20,425 nt of DNA, from positions 84,149 through 104,573 of the forward strand of contig WELB01000057.1 of the NCBI GenBank assembly GCA_009602725.1, read 5' to 3'. Numbering within the stretch: position 1 is the stretch's first letter; the number at the start of each line of letters is the position of its first letter. Position numbers and translations under genes: made by a program. The stretch comes from Spirogloea muscicola (Eukaryota > Streptophyta > Zygnematophyceae > Spirogloeales > Spirogloeaceae). This document shows, one piece after another, positions 1 to 9,490 of this stretch. The notes beneath the pieces were generated by a model, which was not told the DNA's origin, did no database searches, and saw only the letters and a list, made by a program, of their open reading frames with translations.

Positions 1-160
1 CCGCCGTCGCCACCGCTGCGCGGCGCGCGGAAGCGAAGCAGGCGGGCGGCGAGCGAGCGCCGCCGTGGCGTAGCGGCCTGCGCCGCTTTGGCACTGCTAC
101 CTGGCGCGCACTGACGGGCTCAGCATAAGCCGCGGCTGGCTGCGGGCAGCCCGGCGGGGC

Positions 161-1587
161 ATGGCGGCGGCGGCGGCGGCGGCGCGGGGGGCTCGCCGAG
201 GCCTTTGGCACGTTGCCTGCGGCGGCGGCTGGCCTTCGCCGCCAGCGCAGGCACGTGGACAGCCTCCGCCCCCGCAGACGCGATTTTCTCAGTGCCCGTT
301 GCCGCAACCAGGATCGAGGTCAAGGGGTAATGAACAGTCAGTCTTAGGAATGGCATTCGCGAGCGCTTAGAACACTGGCGGCCGCTGCTGATGGCCGCTG
401 CGGCGGGTGCAGGCAGTCGGCAGCGGCAGACTCGTGCCGCCGGCGGCTGCGGCTCTCTCGAGGCCGCGGGAGCGCCCTACCGGGCTCGCGGGGCCTGCGG
501 GGGCCCGCTCCTTCTGCGCGGCGAACGAAGGTAGTCTCCGGATCTTATTTCTTGCAACCCGAGTTCAGATGGGGAGGCTGGCATTGGCGGTGTCTGGCTG
601 CCCTCCTCGGTGGGCTGTCACTGATGGGCTTCGGCACTGCACCGTGCCACGCAGCCCGAGATGCGGCCGACGAGGCGGAGCACCTGCGCCGCAGCCGCTG
701 GATGCTCAAGGCGCTCACGGCCGTCACGCTCGGCGTCGTTGGCCTCCACACGGCCGGCAACATGGGTCAGTTCCTCGAGTGCCACAAGTGCCGTTTTGCA
801 GGCTATCAGCCTTAGATCACCTGCAAGCGGTGGACGGCTGCGGCTCGAGCTGAAGCATTCCTGCTGCCCATTGCTGAGGTCTGGGCCGGTGGGCCGCAGG
901 TGACAGTATGGTGAGGCAGTCAATCGCGCTCCTGCGGTCCAAGGACCCCTTCCTACAACGAACCGGCGCCGCCCGCCTGCATCGCATGGCCTCTGATGGT
1001 ACAACTCAGCACCGGGTCAAGCTACTTGCATGCATATGCTCTTAATATGATGTAGTTGATGTGCTTACTGCACCCTGACTGGGTGCGCACTGCGCAGATA
1101 ACAGAAAGCAGCGCATCATCGAAGCTGGCGGCGTCACTGGCCTGCTCTTGCTGCTGGAGGCTTCAAAGGACGAGGCTACTGTGCGCGAGGCTTCGAGGGC
1201 CATCGCACGGCTCGCCGAGCACGGTGAAAGCAGAAAGGATGCCCACTTGAGTGCATGCATGCTTCTTTTGCAGCTTGCTGAGCGTAAACGTGGGTGTCAC
1301 CAACAACATGAGCAGCCTATATATACATGTGTATCTCGATCCTAAAGTTCAGTTTTGCACTTGCTGACCCCCCATGACCTACAGAGAGTGCTGCAAGTGC
1401 GATATCGGCTGGCGGGGGCACAGAGCTAGTGCGGCGCTTGGCAGAGGATTCGGGGGATGGCGAGACACGAACTTGCGCCACAGCCGCCCTGGGCCGCCTA
1501 ACGGACTTGCCCGAGCAGGCCCAGGCGCGGATAGACTGCGATAGCGAGCTCCTGGATGACGGGGTGGCACCTCTTGCGAGGCACTGA
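161..1587 (+). CDS. Armadillo-type repeat protein with hydrophobic N-terminal segments (5 exons)
   Basis: Proposed exons are 161-318, 569-765, 900-998, 1098-1223 and 1385-1587; all junction phases agree and give 260 residues. Exons 3-5 read as helical ARM-like repeats: SIALLRSKDPFLQRTGAARL, then RIIEAGGVTGLLLLLEASKD, then ISAGGGTELVRRLAED followed by CATAALGRLTDLPEQAQARI. Exon 2 carries two hydrophobic stretches (CLAALLGGLSLMGFG and MLKALTAVTLGVVGL) that could be membrane segments. Exon 1 begins with an alanine run coded by a GCG repeat and is arginine-rich and low in acidic residues, so it could be an organelle-targeting peptide. ARM repeats usually bind other proteins; the partner is unknown. 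The exon 1 start and its GTCAAGG donor are the weakest parts of the model. The frame stops at 1585-1587, but a neighbouring frame continues with similar composition, so the true C-terminus may be longer. Confidence 0.6.
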
Positions 1588-1823
1588 TTGGCCTGCGCAG
1601 ACAGGCCTGCCGAGAGCCGGAAGGACTGGCAGCCTGTCTGTCATCAAGTGACGTGGCCCAGGCATCCTTGGACTTGCCAGCTCTGAGGTCCACCGAGCAA
1701 CGTCTGTGTGTGTCGTGTAAGCACCTTAGCTTGAGAGGTGAAGGGTCTAGGGATTAACAAAAAGGGCTTAACGGTCTAATTTGCACTCAATTGCCTGAGA
1801 GGGCAGCACGCCGTTGCTGAGAC
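1588..1823. other. Convergent intergenic region with possible polyadenylation signal
   Basis: This short gap lies between the 3' ends of the ARM gene (+) and the TrpF gene (-). A TGTAA at 1716-1720 on the plus strand matches the UGUAA polyadenylation signal typical of chlorophytes and would give the ARM gene a 3' UTR of roughly 140 nt. The first 130 bases are open in a frame that could instead continue the ARM protein. Confidence 0.3.
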
Positions 1824-3236
1824 TTACAGTCCGTCAGCACCCTCAGGCAGCTGGGGAGGTTCTCGCAGTGGCAAGCATGCTCGGACAGCAGCAGCAAATG
1901 CAGCCATCTTCGCGGGGTCCTTGGCCATCTTGTCCGGGCCTGTGACGCCGCTGGAGACGTCAACACCGTCAGGGTGCAGGAGCGAAACAGCTTCTGCCAC
2001 ATTGCCGGGCTCGAGGCCGCCCGCCAGCAACCAGCCGCGGCGGCTCAAACCCTGTGGGGCTGCCAGGTTGCTCCAGTCAAAGCGCTCGCCGCTGCAAGAA
2101 CACCAGTCCAGTTGTTGATATATTACCATTGAGAATGATATGTTCGCTTGGCGGCAGCCAGCACCGCTGGCAGTTGCTGGAGAGGTCTGACTGCAAGTCT
2201 GGTGTAAGGAAACTTGGGCATTGATGACCATCGAGGACGAACCTTCCGCCCTGCATGCCATCGACCAGGATCCAGTCGACCAGGCCAGCCACATGCGCGC
2301 TTTGGGCTGGGCTGGCGCCACTTGTCGGCTGCGGTGGCGGCGGCGGCGGCGGCGTGTGGAGCACGCCTTGGCTGTCGGCTTGCATCACGTACACAAGCCT
2401 CAGGTCCGGCGGTAGATGCGGCAATGCTGCCCTGGCTCCGTCACCGTGCAGCTGCAGGTGCGCCATTGGCGGTAAAGTTTGCAATCAGCAAGCAATGCGA
2501 GGAGCTCCAAGAGGCGCGAGGTTTGCGCGTGCACCTCGCGCAGCAGCGCCTTCGCTATGTACCTGGGCATACGACACGCCGGCCGCCTCGCTGGCATGTG
2601 CGATGGCGGCGGCGTCCTCGTCAACAAAGACGCCGACCGTCTCCGCGCCCAGCGACCGCACGGCTCGGGAGATATCGGCGGCCCTTGCCAGCGACACCGA
2701 GCGCTGCGGCACGGAGCAAGCTCGCGAGCTGAGCTGCCTCCACTGCGACCGTTGTTCATGACAGTGGCTGGCGGCATCGGTGTGACAGCGGCGGCAAGAT
2801 TTTGCTGGGCACCAACCGGCAATTGGCTCACCTTGGACTTGGGCCAAAGTATCATGCCCACGAGCGATGCGCCGGCTGCCACTGCCGCGACGCCGTCCTC
2901 CGGGCTCGCCACGCCGCAGATCTTCACGACGACCCCACCGCCGCCGCCTGGTGGGTCATCCACCGCAGCCGCCGCTGCGCTCGCCCCTGCGGTGCTGGTG
3001 CCCACGCCGGCCCGCACCTTATAGGCGCACCACGTCCGGCCGAGAGCGTGGGAGTCCCAGGAGGAAGCCTGGCGGAGCGTCGCTGGCTGAGGTGACTTCT
3101 GCTGCGCGGTGCAGCCGCGTCCGCGGCACGATGTCACGATGGCGCCCGCCTCTGCGTCGGCAACGGAAGTGGCAGCAGTGAAGTCGGGGATGCCTGCCAA
3201 GCCGGGCGGCCGCAGTAGCGCAGCTGCACAGCACAT
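1824..3236 (-). CDS. Phosphoribosylanthranilate isomerase, nuclear gene with probable plastid transit peptide
   Basis: The enzyme converts N-(5-phosphoribosyl)anthranilate to CdRP, the third step of tryptophan synthesis after chorismate; in plants this happens in the plastid. Exons on the minus strand are 3236-2832, 2703-2563, 2451-2243 and 2091-1824, with consistent phases and 340 residues. TrpF hallmarks appear in order: VVVKICGVASPEDG near residues 102-115 with the catalytic Cys107, GMILWPKSK then RSVSL across the first junction, VGVFVDED, AQ then LHGDGAR across the second, DWILVDGMQGGSGERFDW near residues 241-258 across the third with the family's general-acid Asp246, and WLLAGGLEPGNVAEA then VDVSSGV. 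About 100 residues rich in Ala, Ser, Arg and Gly precede the barrel, as expected for a transit peptide. A Pro/Gly-rich insert (PPPPPPPQPTSGAS) separates two barrel elements. An in-frame stop at 3249-3251 supports the ATG at 3236. Confidence 0.93.
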
Positions 3237-4075
3237 GTCGCACAACTCTTACGAAGCCACAGTGTGCCTGCCGCAATGGCTGCAGGGCACTCGTCGCCAG
3301 AACCCTAGCGAAGGTCAGATTGGGCAGGAGCCTCGTTAAAGCGTACTACGATGTCTGATGATTAACCCAGTATATTTTATAACGCACTTTCGTTCCGACG
3401 TGCCCCCTGCACCATCAACGCTCCTTCACTTCGCGCCACTGAGACTTCAGACGTCGTTTATTCAGTTGTTGATTCCCAGCAGCTCTGGTTTTCTCGAGTC
3501 TAGGTCCCAGGCAGGCCTACACATGACGAGCTTGACTGAGCTTTGCAGACCGTGCCTCTTTCAAAACAGTAGCAGTGACATCGCAGCCTGCACAGCGCTC
3601 TCGAAGCATCTGAAGGATCACGGCTGGCCTTATGAAAGAAACCAAAAACACAGCTTGAAGGCGAGGAGGAAAAGGGACAGTCAGGCTGGTTAGAGCTGGA
3701 GCAGCGCAGGGCCAAAATATAAATTTAGTAAGTTGTCCCACCAAAAAATGTGTCTTGCTCCCAGAGTAAAGCACTTTCTATAGCTGGGCCTTTCTGCTGC
3801 ACTTAGTCGTGTCCATCAAACTACGTAATCGCAGAGGGCTGAAGCTGAGTAGAGGCAATGCAGCATGCTACTCCAGCGCCTCTCCTATGTATTGCACCAT
3901 AGAGTCCTGCCAAATTTTGGGCTCGTTGTCATTCTCATTGTGCTCATGTTTGGTGAGAGCAGAAATGTCACCTGCCTCAATGTGTCAGGAAGCACAATTT
4001 ATCGCCTTCCACAAGCACTCCTGGCAGAATTCTTTCATCAGTGAGACCCCAACGCACTCTTGTGGCGACCCTCCT
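3237..4075. other. Intergenic region, upstream of TrpF and downstream of the LRR gene
   Basis: The region is AT-richer than the flanking coding DNA and holds no coding frame I can support; open frames on the plus strand at 3358-3693 and 3809-4135 show no recognisable motif. It must contain the TrpF promoter and the LRR gene 3' end, since both genes run on the minus strand. Confidence 0.4.
3374..3381 (-). promoter_or_regulatory. Possible TATA box of the TrpF gene
   Basis: Read on the minus strand the sequence is TTATAAAATATA, containing TATAAAAT, in an otherwise unremarkable stretch. It lies about 140 nt upstream of the proposed ATG at 3236, which fits a 5' UTR of roughly 110 nt. The assignment rests on motif and position only. 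Confidence 0.3.
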
Positions 4076-6206
4076 CTAGTGACGCTGCCTCCTCCCGGAA
4101 GACACCTGCCCTGTGACGCTAGAGTTGAGCCTTGATGAGCTCTGATGGCCTGACGAGTTCCTCTTCACTGCCGACAACTTTCGACCACTGCTGCTTCTGG
4201 TGGTATGAGGCAAAGAGTGTGTTGGGGTGACGCTGCGCACTCTGGTCCCTTCTCGGTCAGAAGAACCCCTCATAGGCTGTTCATTCAAGAACGTGAGTCT
4301 GGGGAGTAGCCCTGAGACAGTTCACATCACACTGAAGCATATGAGCTGAGAATGTTGACTACGCACATTCAGAAGTCTGCTGCAGTGTCATCTGCGGTTA
4401 ACCAAGACTAGAAGGACGAGGTGCAGTGCTACGCGGGTCAGGGCAGAGCTCACCACCAACTGTGCGCCGGAGGGCTTCCTCTCCAGCAAGTGTCATCACT
4501 GGATTATCAAGCACGTTCAACGCTAGCAGTGATCCATGATTAGCAGCAAGCTGCCCAAGTGCTTTGGTGGTATTAATCTTGTTGCCTGAAAGGTCCAGCA
4601 CTCGCAGCTTCAGCAGGCGATGAAGGCCCTCTACATCACTGATCTTGTTGTTTGACAAATCCACCTCCCTCAGCGACACACAGTGCCCAAGACCTGAAGA
4701 TGCAGGTGGTGCAGGTCAGACAGAGTCATTGAACTTACAAGTCATCTGCTACCAGACACATGCATGTCACATCCACCACATCTTGGTGGACTGCAGCATG
4801 CAGTCTACCAAGGCACGCCCACAGCCAAGCAGTGCAGGATTGAAGCACTCACTGTGGCCAATGCGTGTGAGGCAGTTGCCTGTCAGCACAATGCTGCGCA
4901 AGTGCGTTAAATCCCGAAGGCCCTCAATCACAGATATGCTGTTATATGAAAGGTCCAATGTGTGCAAGCTCTTGGGTAACACACCACGCTTCAAGGCACC
5001 TGCACCGACCCCGCAGTCTACTGTTCAGTGGCCGACTACATACAGCACTGCTTGAGATGTCAGGCATGTGAAGAGCTGATTGTACATACATTCCTTCCAG
5101 TCACCTTTTCAAACAGTCAATCACTGCATTTTGAGAGAGTAAACAGGTGACACTCAAGACCAGATCTTACATGCTGCGCAAGCAAGTATCCAGCACTTTC
5201 CAACACAAGCTTGTCACATGCACAAAGGTATATTGTCTCTGACCTGTAGCTCTAATACACAGCATTCCTGAATGAAGGGACTCTATATACTTGCACTGCT
5301 CCTCTGAAACCTGACACGACATGTGGGCTTACCGATCCGGTTGAAGGACAAATCCAGGTGCTTGAGATAGCGGAAAGACACCATGCATGGCACCTCTTTC
5401 AACTGTCTAGCAGACCACTGAGCCTGTGTGGCACGGTGGTCCAAAGACATCGTGAAAGCAGCCGCCGTCGCTTCTGTGAGGTGCACACCTCTCCTGTAGC
5501 CTGCTGAAGCAGATGACTCTGCATAGTACCGTCTTACTGGGTCAATCTTGCCAACCCCCATAGGTCCACACGGAAGCTCCATGACGCTGCTGCCAAGGGG
5601 ACACACAATTGCTAACTCCTCCGCTTGTTCATGCTTTGGCTGGACTCCCTCTTCGATCTTGAGCTGCATGTCATAGTCGTCCTCATTGTAATCGTCTGGG
5701 CTGCCCATGGCTTTCACCCACTGCTGCACCCAAGTCAGCTTCTCACTCTCAGCAAGTTTGACCACTGCAACTTGCTCCATGTTCTGGGATCCCTTGCCCT
5801 CCCCATGAAGCACCTCCTCCAGACTCTCCTCTGAGTCTCCTGCCGCAACCAGGCCTGGAATCTTGACCTGCTCGAGATCTCCGTGACTACCTGTCGAATC
5901 ACTCTCTGCTTTATCACCAACATCTTGCACCAGTGAACAAAAGCCCGTCAAACTACGATCATGCTGCATGTGCTTGTGGCTTCCGGAGATGCAACTTGCT
6001 GGGGCTGCGTCTTGTGCTACTGCCTCCATATGTGAACCACTCTGCATGTCAAGCACAACTTTGTGCTCCTCAAGACCTACAGCCACCACAGTGACATTTG
6101 ATGGATCCCCACACAATTCCATCTGATTCCTCTCCAAAGACAGGTCTATGACAGATGTGGGCTGCAACATGCATCCGCCAGAGATTGCACCAGCATGTAC
6201 TGGCAT
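4076..6206 (-). CDS. Leucine-rich-repeat protein, plant 'outer arm dynein light chain 1-like' group
   Basis: Minus-strand exons are 6206-5333, 4999-4853, 4693-4454 and 4311-4076, all joined in phase 1, giving 498 residues from the ATG at 6206. The C-terminal half carries SDS22-type LRRs of about 22 residues: YLKHLDLSFNRIG, SLHTLDLSYNSISVIEGL, HLRSIVLTGNCLTRIGHSLG, SLREVDLSNNKISDVEGL, LRVLDLSGNKINTTKALGQL, LLALNVLDNPV. These end in the LRR cap LLPRLTFLNEQP and a Ser/Arg/Gly-rich tail. The motif order NKISDVEGLHRLLKL plus TTKALGQLAAN strongly resembles Arabidopsis At4g03260/At1g78230-type proteins, as I remember them. The N-terminal half is acidic, low complexity and without a recognised domain. 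Such LRRs bind proteins; a role in cilia is not implied by the name. An in-frame stop lies at 6255-6257, but an AG immediately before the ATG means this exon may be internal, so the N-terminus is uncertain. Confidence 0.85.
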
Positions 6207-6415
6207 CTGCACATGCACAGAGAAGGAGTCAGAGGAGATGGAGATACATGAACATCAAACACTGTATATTCACCTGCAAAACTCCTCAAAAGGCCACCTA
6301 GGGCTAAGCACGTGGCAAGCGGGTACCTCATGGAACATGAGCTGTCTGAGACTGACGACTCAGGAAGCCACAAGGAAACATAGACACGGATAATGCTCTA
6401 CTCGCAAGCACTTGC

Positions 6416-6478
6416 CTTGTTTCTTGACTGCCTCTGCACTGCCGCCTTCATCCCTACTAACAGAGAGGCGAGAGCCAT
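6416..6478 (-). other. Possible first coding exon of the LRR gene (GC donor)
   Basis: On the minus strand an ATG at 6478 opens 21 codons ending in AAG, directly followed by GCAAGT, the standard form of a GC-type splice donor. The acceptor TGTGCAG just before 6206 would join it in phase 0, adding 21 residues (starting MALASLLVGMKAAV). No homology supports this; it rests on the splice pattern alone. Confidence 0.25.
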
Positions 6479-7348
6479 GGTAGTAGCAGTGTAACTTTGA
6501 AACAAAAAGTGATGCCCCCGTCCAACAGGCCAAAGCAGTGGCAAAGTCTTGGTTGGAATGGTCGGCCAGATGTATATAGATTACTGTCAGAGATTCTTCC
6601 GATGCCGTGCCTTGCTGCAGATGGCAACTCTTGGCGCAGGGTATCGACCGGCACCCAGTGCCAAAGAGACACTGAATCTGGATGTCCGCACAGGCTTGGC
6701 AGCCTTTCCTCCACCAACGAAGCGCTTACATCGAGCCTGCGACAGGGGGTTCAGACGCGTCTGCCCACAGCCCTCTTAGCCGTAGTCCAGGCAGACGCCC
6801 TCAACCATCCGTCGTGCCCTCCAGACGGTGGAGGCTCGGCCCTGGCCTGGCAGATAGGCCGAAGGTGCGCAGGGTCCTCCGCGCACCTGCGCCAGCCACA
6901 GATGGTGCACCCCGCTCATGGGCCACCATCAGCAACTTGCAGAGTTGTCATGGTAACGTCAGGGCGGACATATGGTTTGGCGCTCAGGAACAACAGGAAC
7001 AACAGGCGAACCCTTATGGTCAAAGGTCTCCAAAGCGCTCAAGAAGCCGACCTGCCGCGAGAAGCGGCAACGCCTGGCTGCCGAGGAGGCCAGAGTGAAC
7101 GACGGGGGTGCTCGCAACGAGCGATGGGATGGAGTTTGGAGAACGCCGGGCTGCACAGCAAGCATCGCACGACGCAGCATCAGTGGCGGACGTCAGACAG
7201 AGCTCCTCCTGCACCAAGGCTTCCAAGACAGCTGCGCGGACGCGGAGCGACACCGTTAGAGCTTTGCCAATCATGCGGCCGCGACGGGCATGCCTAGTGT
7301 GCCGCGCAGCGCGAGCCAGCACCCTGTCTAGACGGCTCACCTGCGACC
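6479..7348. other. Unassigned GC-rich region upstream of the LRR gene
   Basis: Several long frames are open on both strands, including one of 266 codons on the plus strand (6497-7297) and a minus-strand frame at 7020-7457 with an amphipathic stretch. None has a recognisable domain, and overlapping open frames are common in GC-rich DNA. The region may hold the LRR gene's 5' UTR and promoter, or missed upstream exons. Confidence 0.3.
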
Positions 7349-7443
7349 GGCGGCGGCGGCAGCGGCGGCGGCAGCGACGGCGGCGGCGGCGTCGGCGGCG
7401 GCGGCGACGGCGGCGGCTTCTGCGGCGGCGGCGGCGGCGGCGG
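7349..7443. repeat. CGG/GGC trinucleotide-rich simple repeat
   Basis: About 95 bases are almost entirely CGG units, interrupted by CAG, CGA and TTC triplets. Similar sense-strand CGG runs sit at the start codons of the ARM gene, the phosphatase and the oxidoreductase. Here no convincing coding start follows. Confidence 0.85.
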
Positions 7444-7713
7444 GTTTGGAAAGTCACGAGAAAAGTGGCGTGAAACTCGGAGTCCAGCGGGGGTGGCTGT
7501 TAAGAGCCGCCGTTGTGTTGATGGAGATGCGTTAGCGCGCTCTGGACGGCGCGAGAGAAACGAAATCGGCTCCCCAAAGGTGGCGCGGAGGGTATGTGAC
7601 CAGCCAGCCCGAAACGAAAGTATTTGTTGCCGACCGACCACTGGCCGTGAGGTTATGCTTACCACGATGGCCCCCCTCGATAAAAGAAGAAAGTGCTCGC
7701 CCATTGAGGATAG

Positions 7714-7732
7714 GGGCTGGACCAGCCAGCCC
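7714..7732 (+). repeat. Hairpin repeat copy, GGGCTGG / CCAGCCC
   Basis: A perfect 7-bp stem with loop ACCAG is followed by AAAAAAGAATGGACAAAGTAC. It belongs to the subtype preceded by a CCCATTGA box. Confidence 0.75.
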
Positions 7733-7913
7733 AAAAAAGAATGGACAAAGTACGAGAAGGGAGCCAGGGGAAGCGCTAAGAAAAACAAGCACAAGAAGAA
7801 ACAAAGCAGCTACGAAGGACTCAGTAATTCCTGCTGAGCAGCCGCAGATCAGAGATGCTAGGGTCCTGGAAGTGGGTCCCCTGGACAGAGCGAAGAAGTG
7901 GCACTCCCAATGG

Positions 7914-7958
7914 GGGCAAGGGCTGCGAAAAGCCAGCCCAAAAAGAATTCACAAAGGT
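7914..7958 (+). repeat. Hairpin repeat copy, GGGCTG / CAGCCC
   Basis: GGGGGCAAGGGCTG, an A-rich loop and CCAGCCC are followed by AAAAAGAATTCACAAAGG. The preceding GTGGCACTCCC box is shared with an inverted copy near 8800. Confidence 0.75.
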
Positions 7959-8058
7959 TCAGAGGGGCCTAAGAGCGGTGAGCAGCTACAAAGGGGCCTG
8001 AGGATGCAATGGTAAAACAGGGGGAGGATGGATCACTCAAAAAGTACGAGTGAGGAGC

Positions 8059-8190
8059 CTCAGATCCGACAGACTAGCTGCCGGGAAGCTATCACCCTGA
8101 CGAAAGCCAGAGCCCGCAGCGAGAGCACGGCCAGCTCGCAGATGCAGAGCGTGGGCCATGGACCGCTGCAGGGATACAGAGAGGCGCATC
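8059..8190 (+). repeat. Shared repeat module, copy 1
   Basis: This stretch aligns by eye along most of its length with 18305-18436. Shared blocks include GACGAAAGCCAG, GCGTGGGCCA and an AGGGATA(C/T)AGA block with preserved spacing. The minus-strand translations are also similar, but both are interrupted and no function is evident. Confidence 0.6.
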
Positions 8191-8572
8191 CGATATACAG
8201 AGCCAGAGGAGTCGATAAACGCCACCTTGCCCTTGCCCCTTGGCCACTCAAGCCCCTCCCTCAATACACGCTCCGTCTCGAACCCCACTTGCCGCAGCAG
8301 CAGCACACGACCACCGGTCGTTGCGGCTCGATCACCATGCCACGTTGCGCGCGTGGTGAGCCGGCTTGCACGCGTGCTTCTCAGGCGCGTCAAGGTCTTC
8401 TCGCTCTCCTCGCTCTTCCTCGCGCAGGCCGCGCTTTGGCTGCGGCCGGCTTCCGTCAGGCAGAAGTCTATCCGCCTGCTAGCTATGCTGATTTGCATCT
8501 ACTGACTAGAGGTTACTGAGAGACCCCTTGCTGCTTCGCCTTAGGGCTTCGCCTGGCTTCCCCCCTCTTCTT

Positions 8573-8632
8573 GTACTCCGTTCATTCTTTTTTGGGCTGG
8601 CTGTTCCAGCCCATATTCTCAATGGGCGAGCC
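8573..8632 (-). repeat. Hairpin repeat copy, inverted
   Basis: GGGCTGG at 8594-8600 pairs with CCAGCCC at 8606-8612. Read on the minus strand it carries the CCCATTGAGAATA box upstream and AAAAAAGAATGAAC downstream, matching the copy at 7714. Confidence 0.75.
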
Positions 8633-8784
8633 CTTCTTCTTCTTCCTTGCTGCCGTCTTAGCACTTGGTACCTTGCTTTCTGCTCCATCCAGCTCCTTCA
8701 GACTTTGTCAATTCGGCCTCTCACAACCACCAGTCCATTTGGCCGCGCTTTCTTCTTGCATAGCTGTGTGGTTTTAGCGCTATT

Positions 8785-8890
8785 CGGCCTGCTTTTTGCA
8801 GCCCTTGCCCCCACTGGGAGTGCCACTTCTTCTATTCGGCCTTTGGACCTTGTCCTTTCTCTCTGGGCTGGCTTTCCACAGCCCCCGCCC
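8785..8890 (-). repeat. Two tandem hairpin repeat units, inverted
   Basis: The better unit has GGGCTG at 8865-8870 pairing with CAGCCC at 8879-8884, and the palindromic GGACCTTGTCC at 8845-8855. The adjacent unit (about 8785-8827) keeps TGCAGCCCTTGCCCCCACTGG but its hairpin has decayed. Confidence 0.7.
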
Positions 8891-8929
8891 GCCTTTGCAA
8901 GATAGAAAGAGCTCCCTTCCCTTTCTCCT

Positions 8930-8997
8930 TTCTCGTACTTTGTTTACTCTTTTTTGGGCTGGCTTTTCCAGCCCCTATCTTCAATGGGCGGCCCCTT
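8930..8997 (-). repeat. Hairpin repeat copy, inverted
   Basis: GGGCTGG at 8956-8962 pairs with CCAGCCC at 8968-8974. The flanks TCTCGTACTTTG and CTTCAATGGGC match the copies near 7714 and 8594. Confidence 0.75.
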
Positions 8998-9185
8998 CTT
9001 CTTTCCTTTCACGCGCACCGCGCGCCTCTATTGCGCTATTCTGCTATTCTGAAGCCGGCGTTGACCCGGAAAGGCGCTGTGCGGGAAGAAGTAGCTGTGT
9101 TTGCTGCTAGTGTCTCCCACTTGCAGCTGCTGATTAGGGGTTACAGAGCAGGCGCCCTTACTCATGTCCACGTTGTCCGACTCCG

Positions 9186-9238
9186 GTGGACCTTCTTTAT
9201 ACTGTGGGCTAGCTTTTCACAGCCCTTGCCCCCTTCGA
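9186..9238 (-). repeat. Hairpin repeat copy, inverted
   Basis: GGGCT at 9206-9210 pairs with AGCCC at 9221-9225, with GGTGGACCTTCT to the left and CTTGCCCCCTTCGAAA to the right, as in other inverted copies. Confidence 0.6.
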
Positions 9239-9490
9239 AACATTGGTTCTTCTCTTGCGCTGGCCACTCACAGCCATCGCCTTGCCTTAAGACGGTGATG
9301 GCTGTGAAAGAAGGCTTGCGGTGCGGCATGAAATGGCTGTCTGAGAAAAGGAGTCGCCCCTCTAGAGCCTGAGGCGGCCCCAAAAGGAATGAACAAGGGA
9401 AGAGCAGGCAGACCAGTGGGCCTCCATGGTGGCGCCTGACCAAGCGCTGCCTCCGAGACATGGAGCGTGGTGCCCATAAAATGTTATTCG

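Larger units (their letters stand above)
7690..9240. repeat. Fold-back array of related repeats (inverted arms around about 8.3-8.5 kb)
   Basis: Modules on the left (plus orientation) recur on the right in the opposite orientation. The unit at 7699-7760 (CCCATTGAGGATAGGGGCTGG, then CCAGCCCAAAAAAGAATGGA) recurs inverted at 8570-8632 and 8930-8992. The stretch GTGGCACTCCC(A/C)(A/G)TGGGGGCAAGGGCTGC at 7899-7925 recurs inverted near 8790-8827. The module at 8059-8190 has a diverged inverted partner near 8430-8520 and another fragment near 9040-9150. I recognise no transposase, integrase or reverse transcriptase. The likeliest explanation is nested or inverted insertions of a non-autonomous element family; a fold-back transposon is an alternative. 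Arm boundaries are approximate. Confidence 0.6.

Noticed and set aside
2214-3024. Long plus-strand open frames across the TrpF gene
   Set aside because: They are antisense shadows of GC-rich exons whose minus-strand translation is clear TrpF.
6497-7297. 266-codon open frame on the plus strand
   Set aside because: It opens with TTG, lacks any recognisable domain, and overlaps other long open frames in GC-rich DNA. The final CQSCGRDGHA resembles part of a zinc knuckle but is incomplete.
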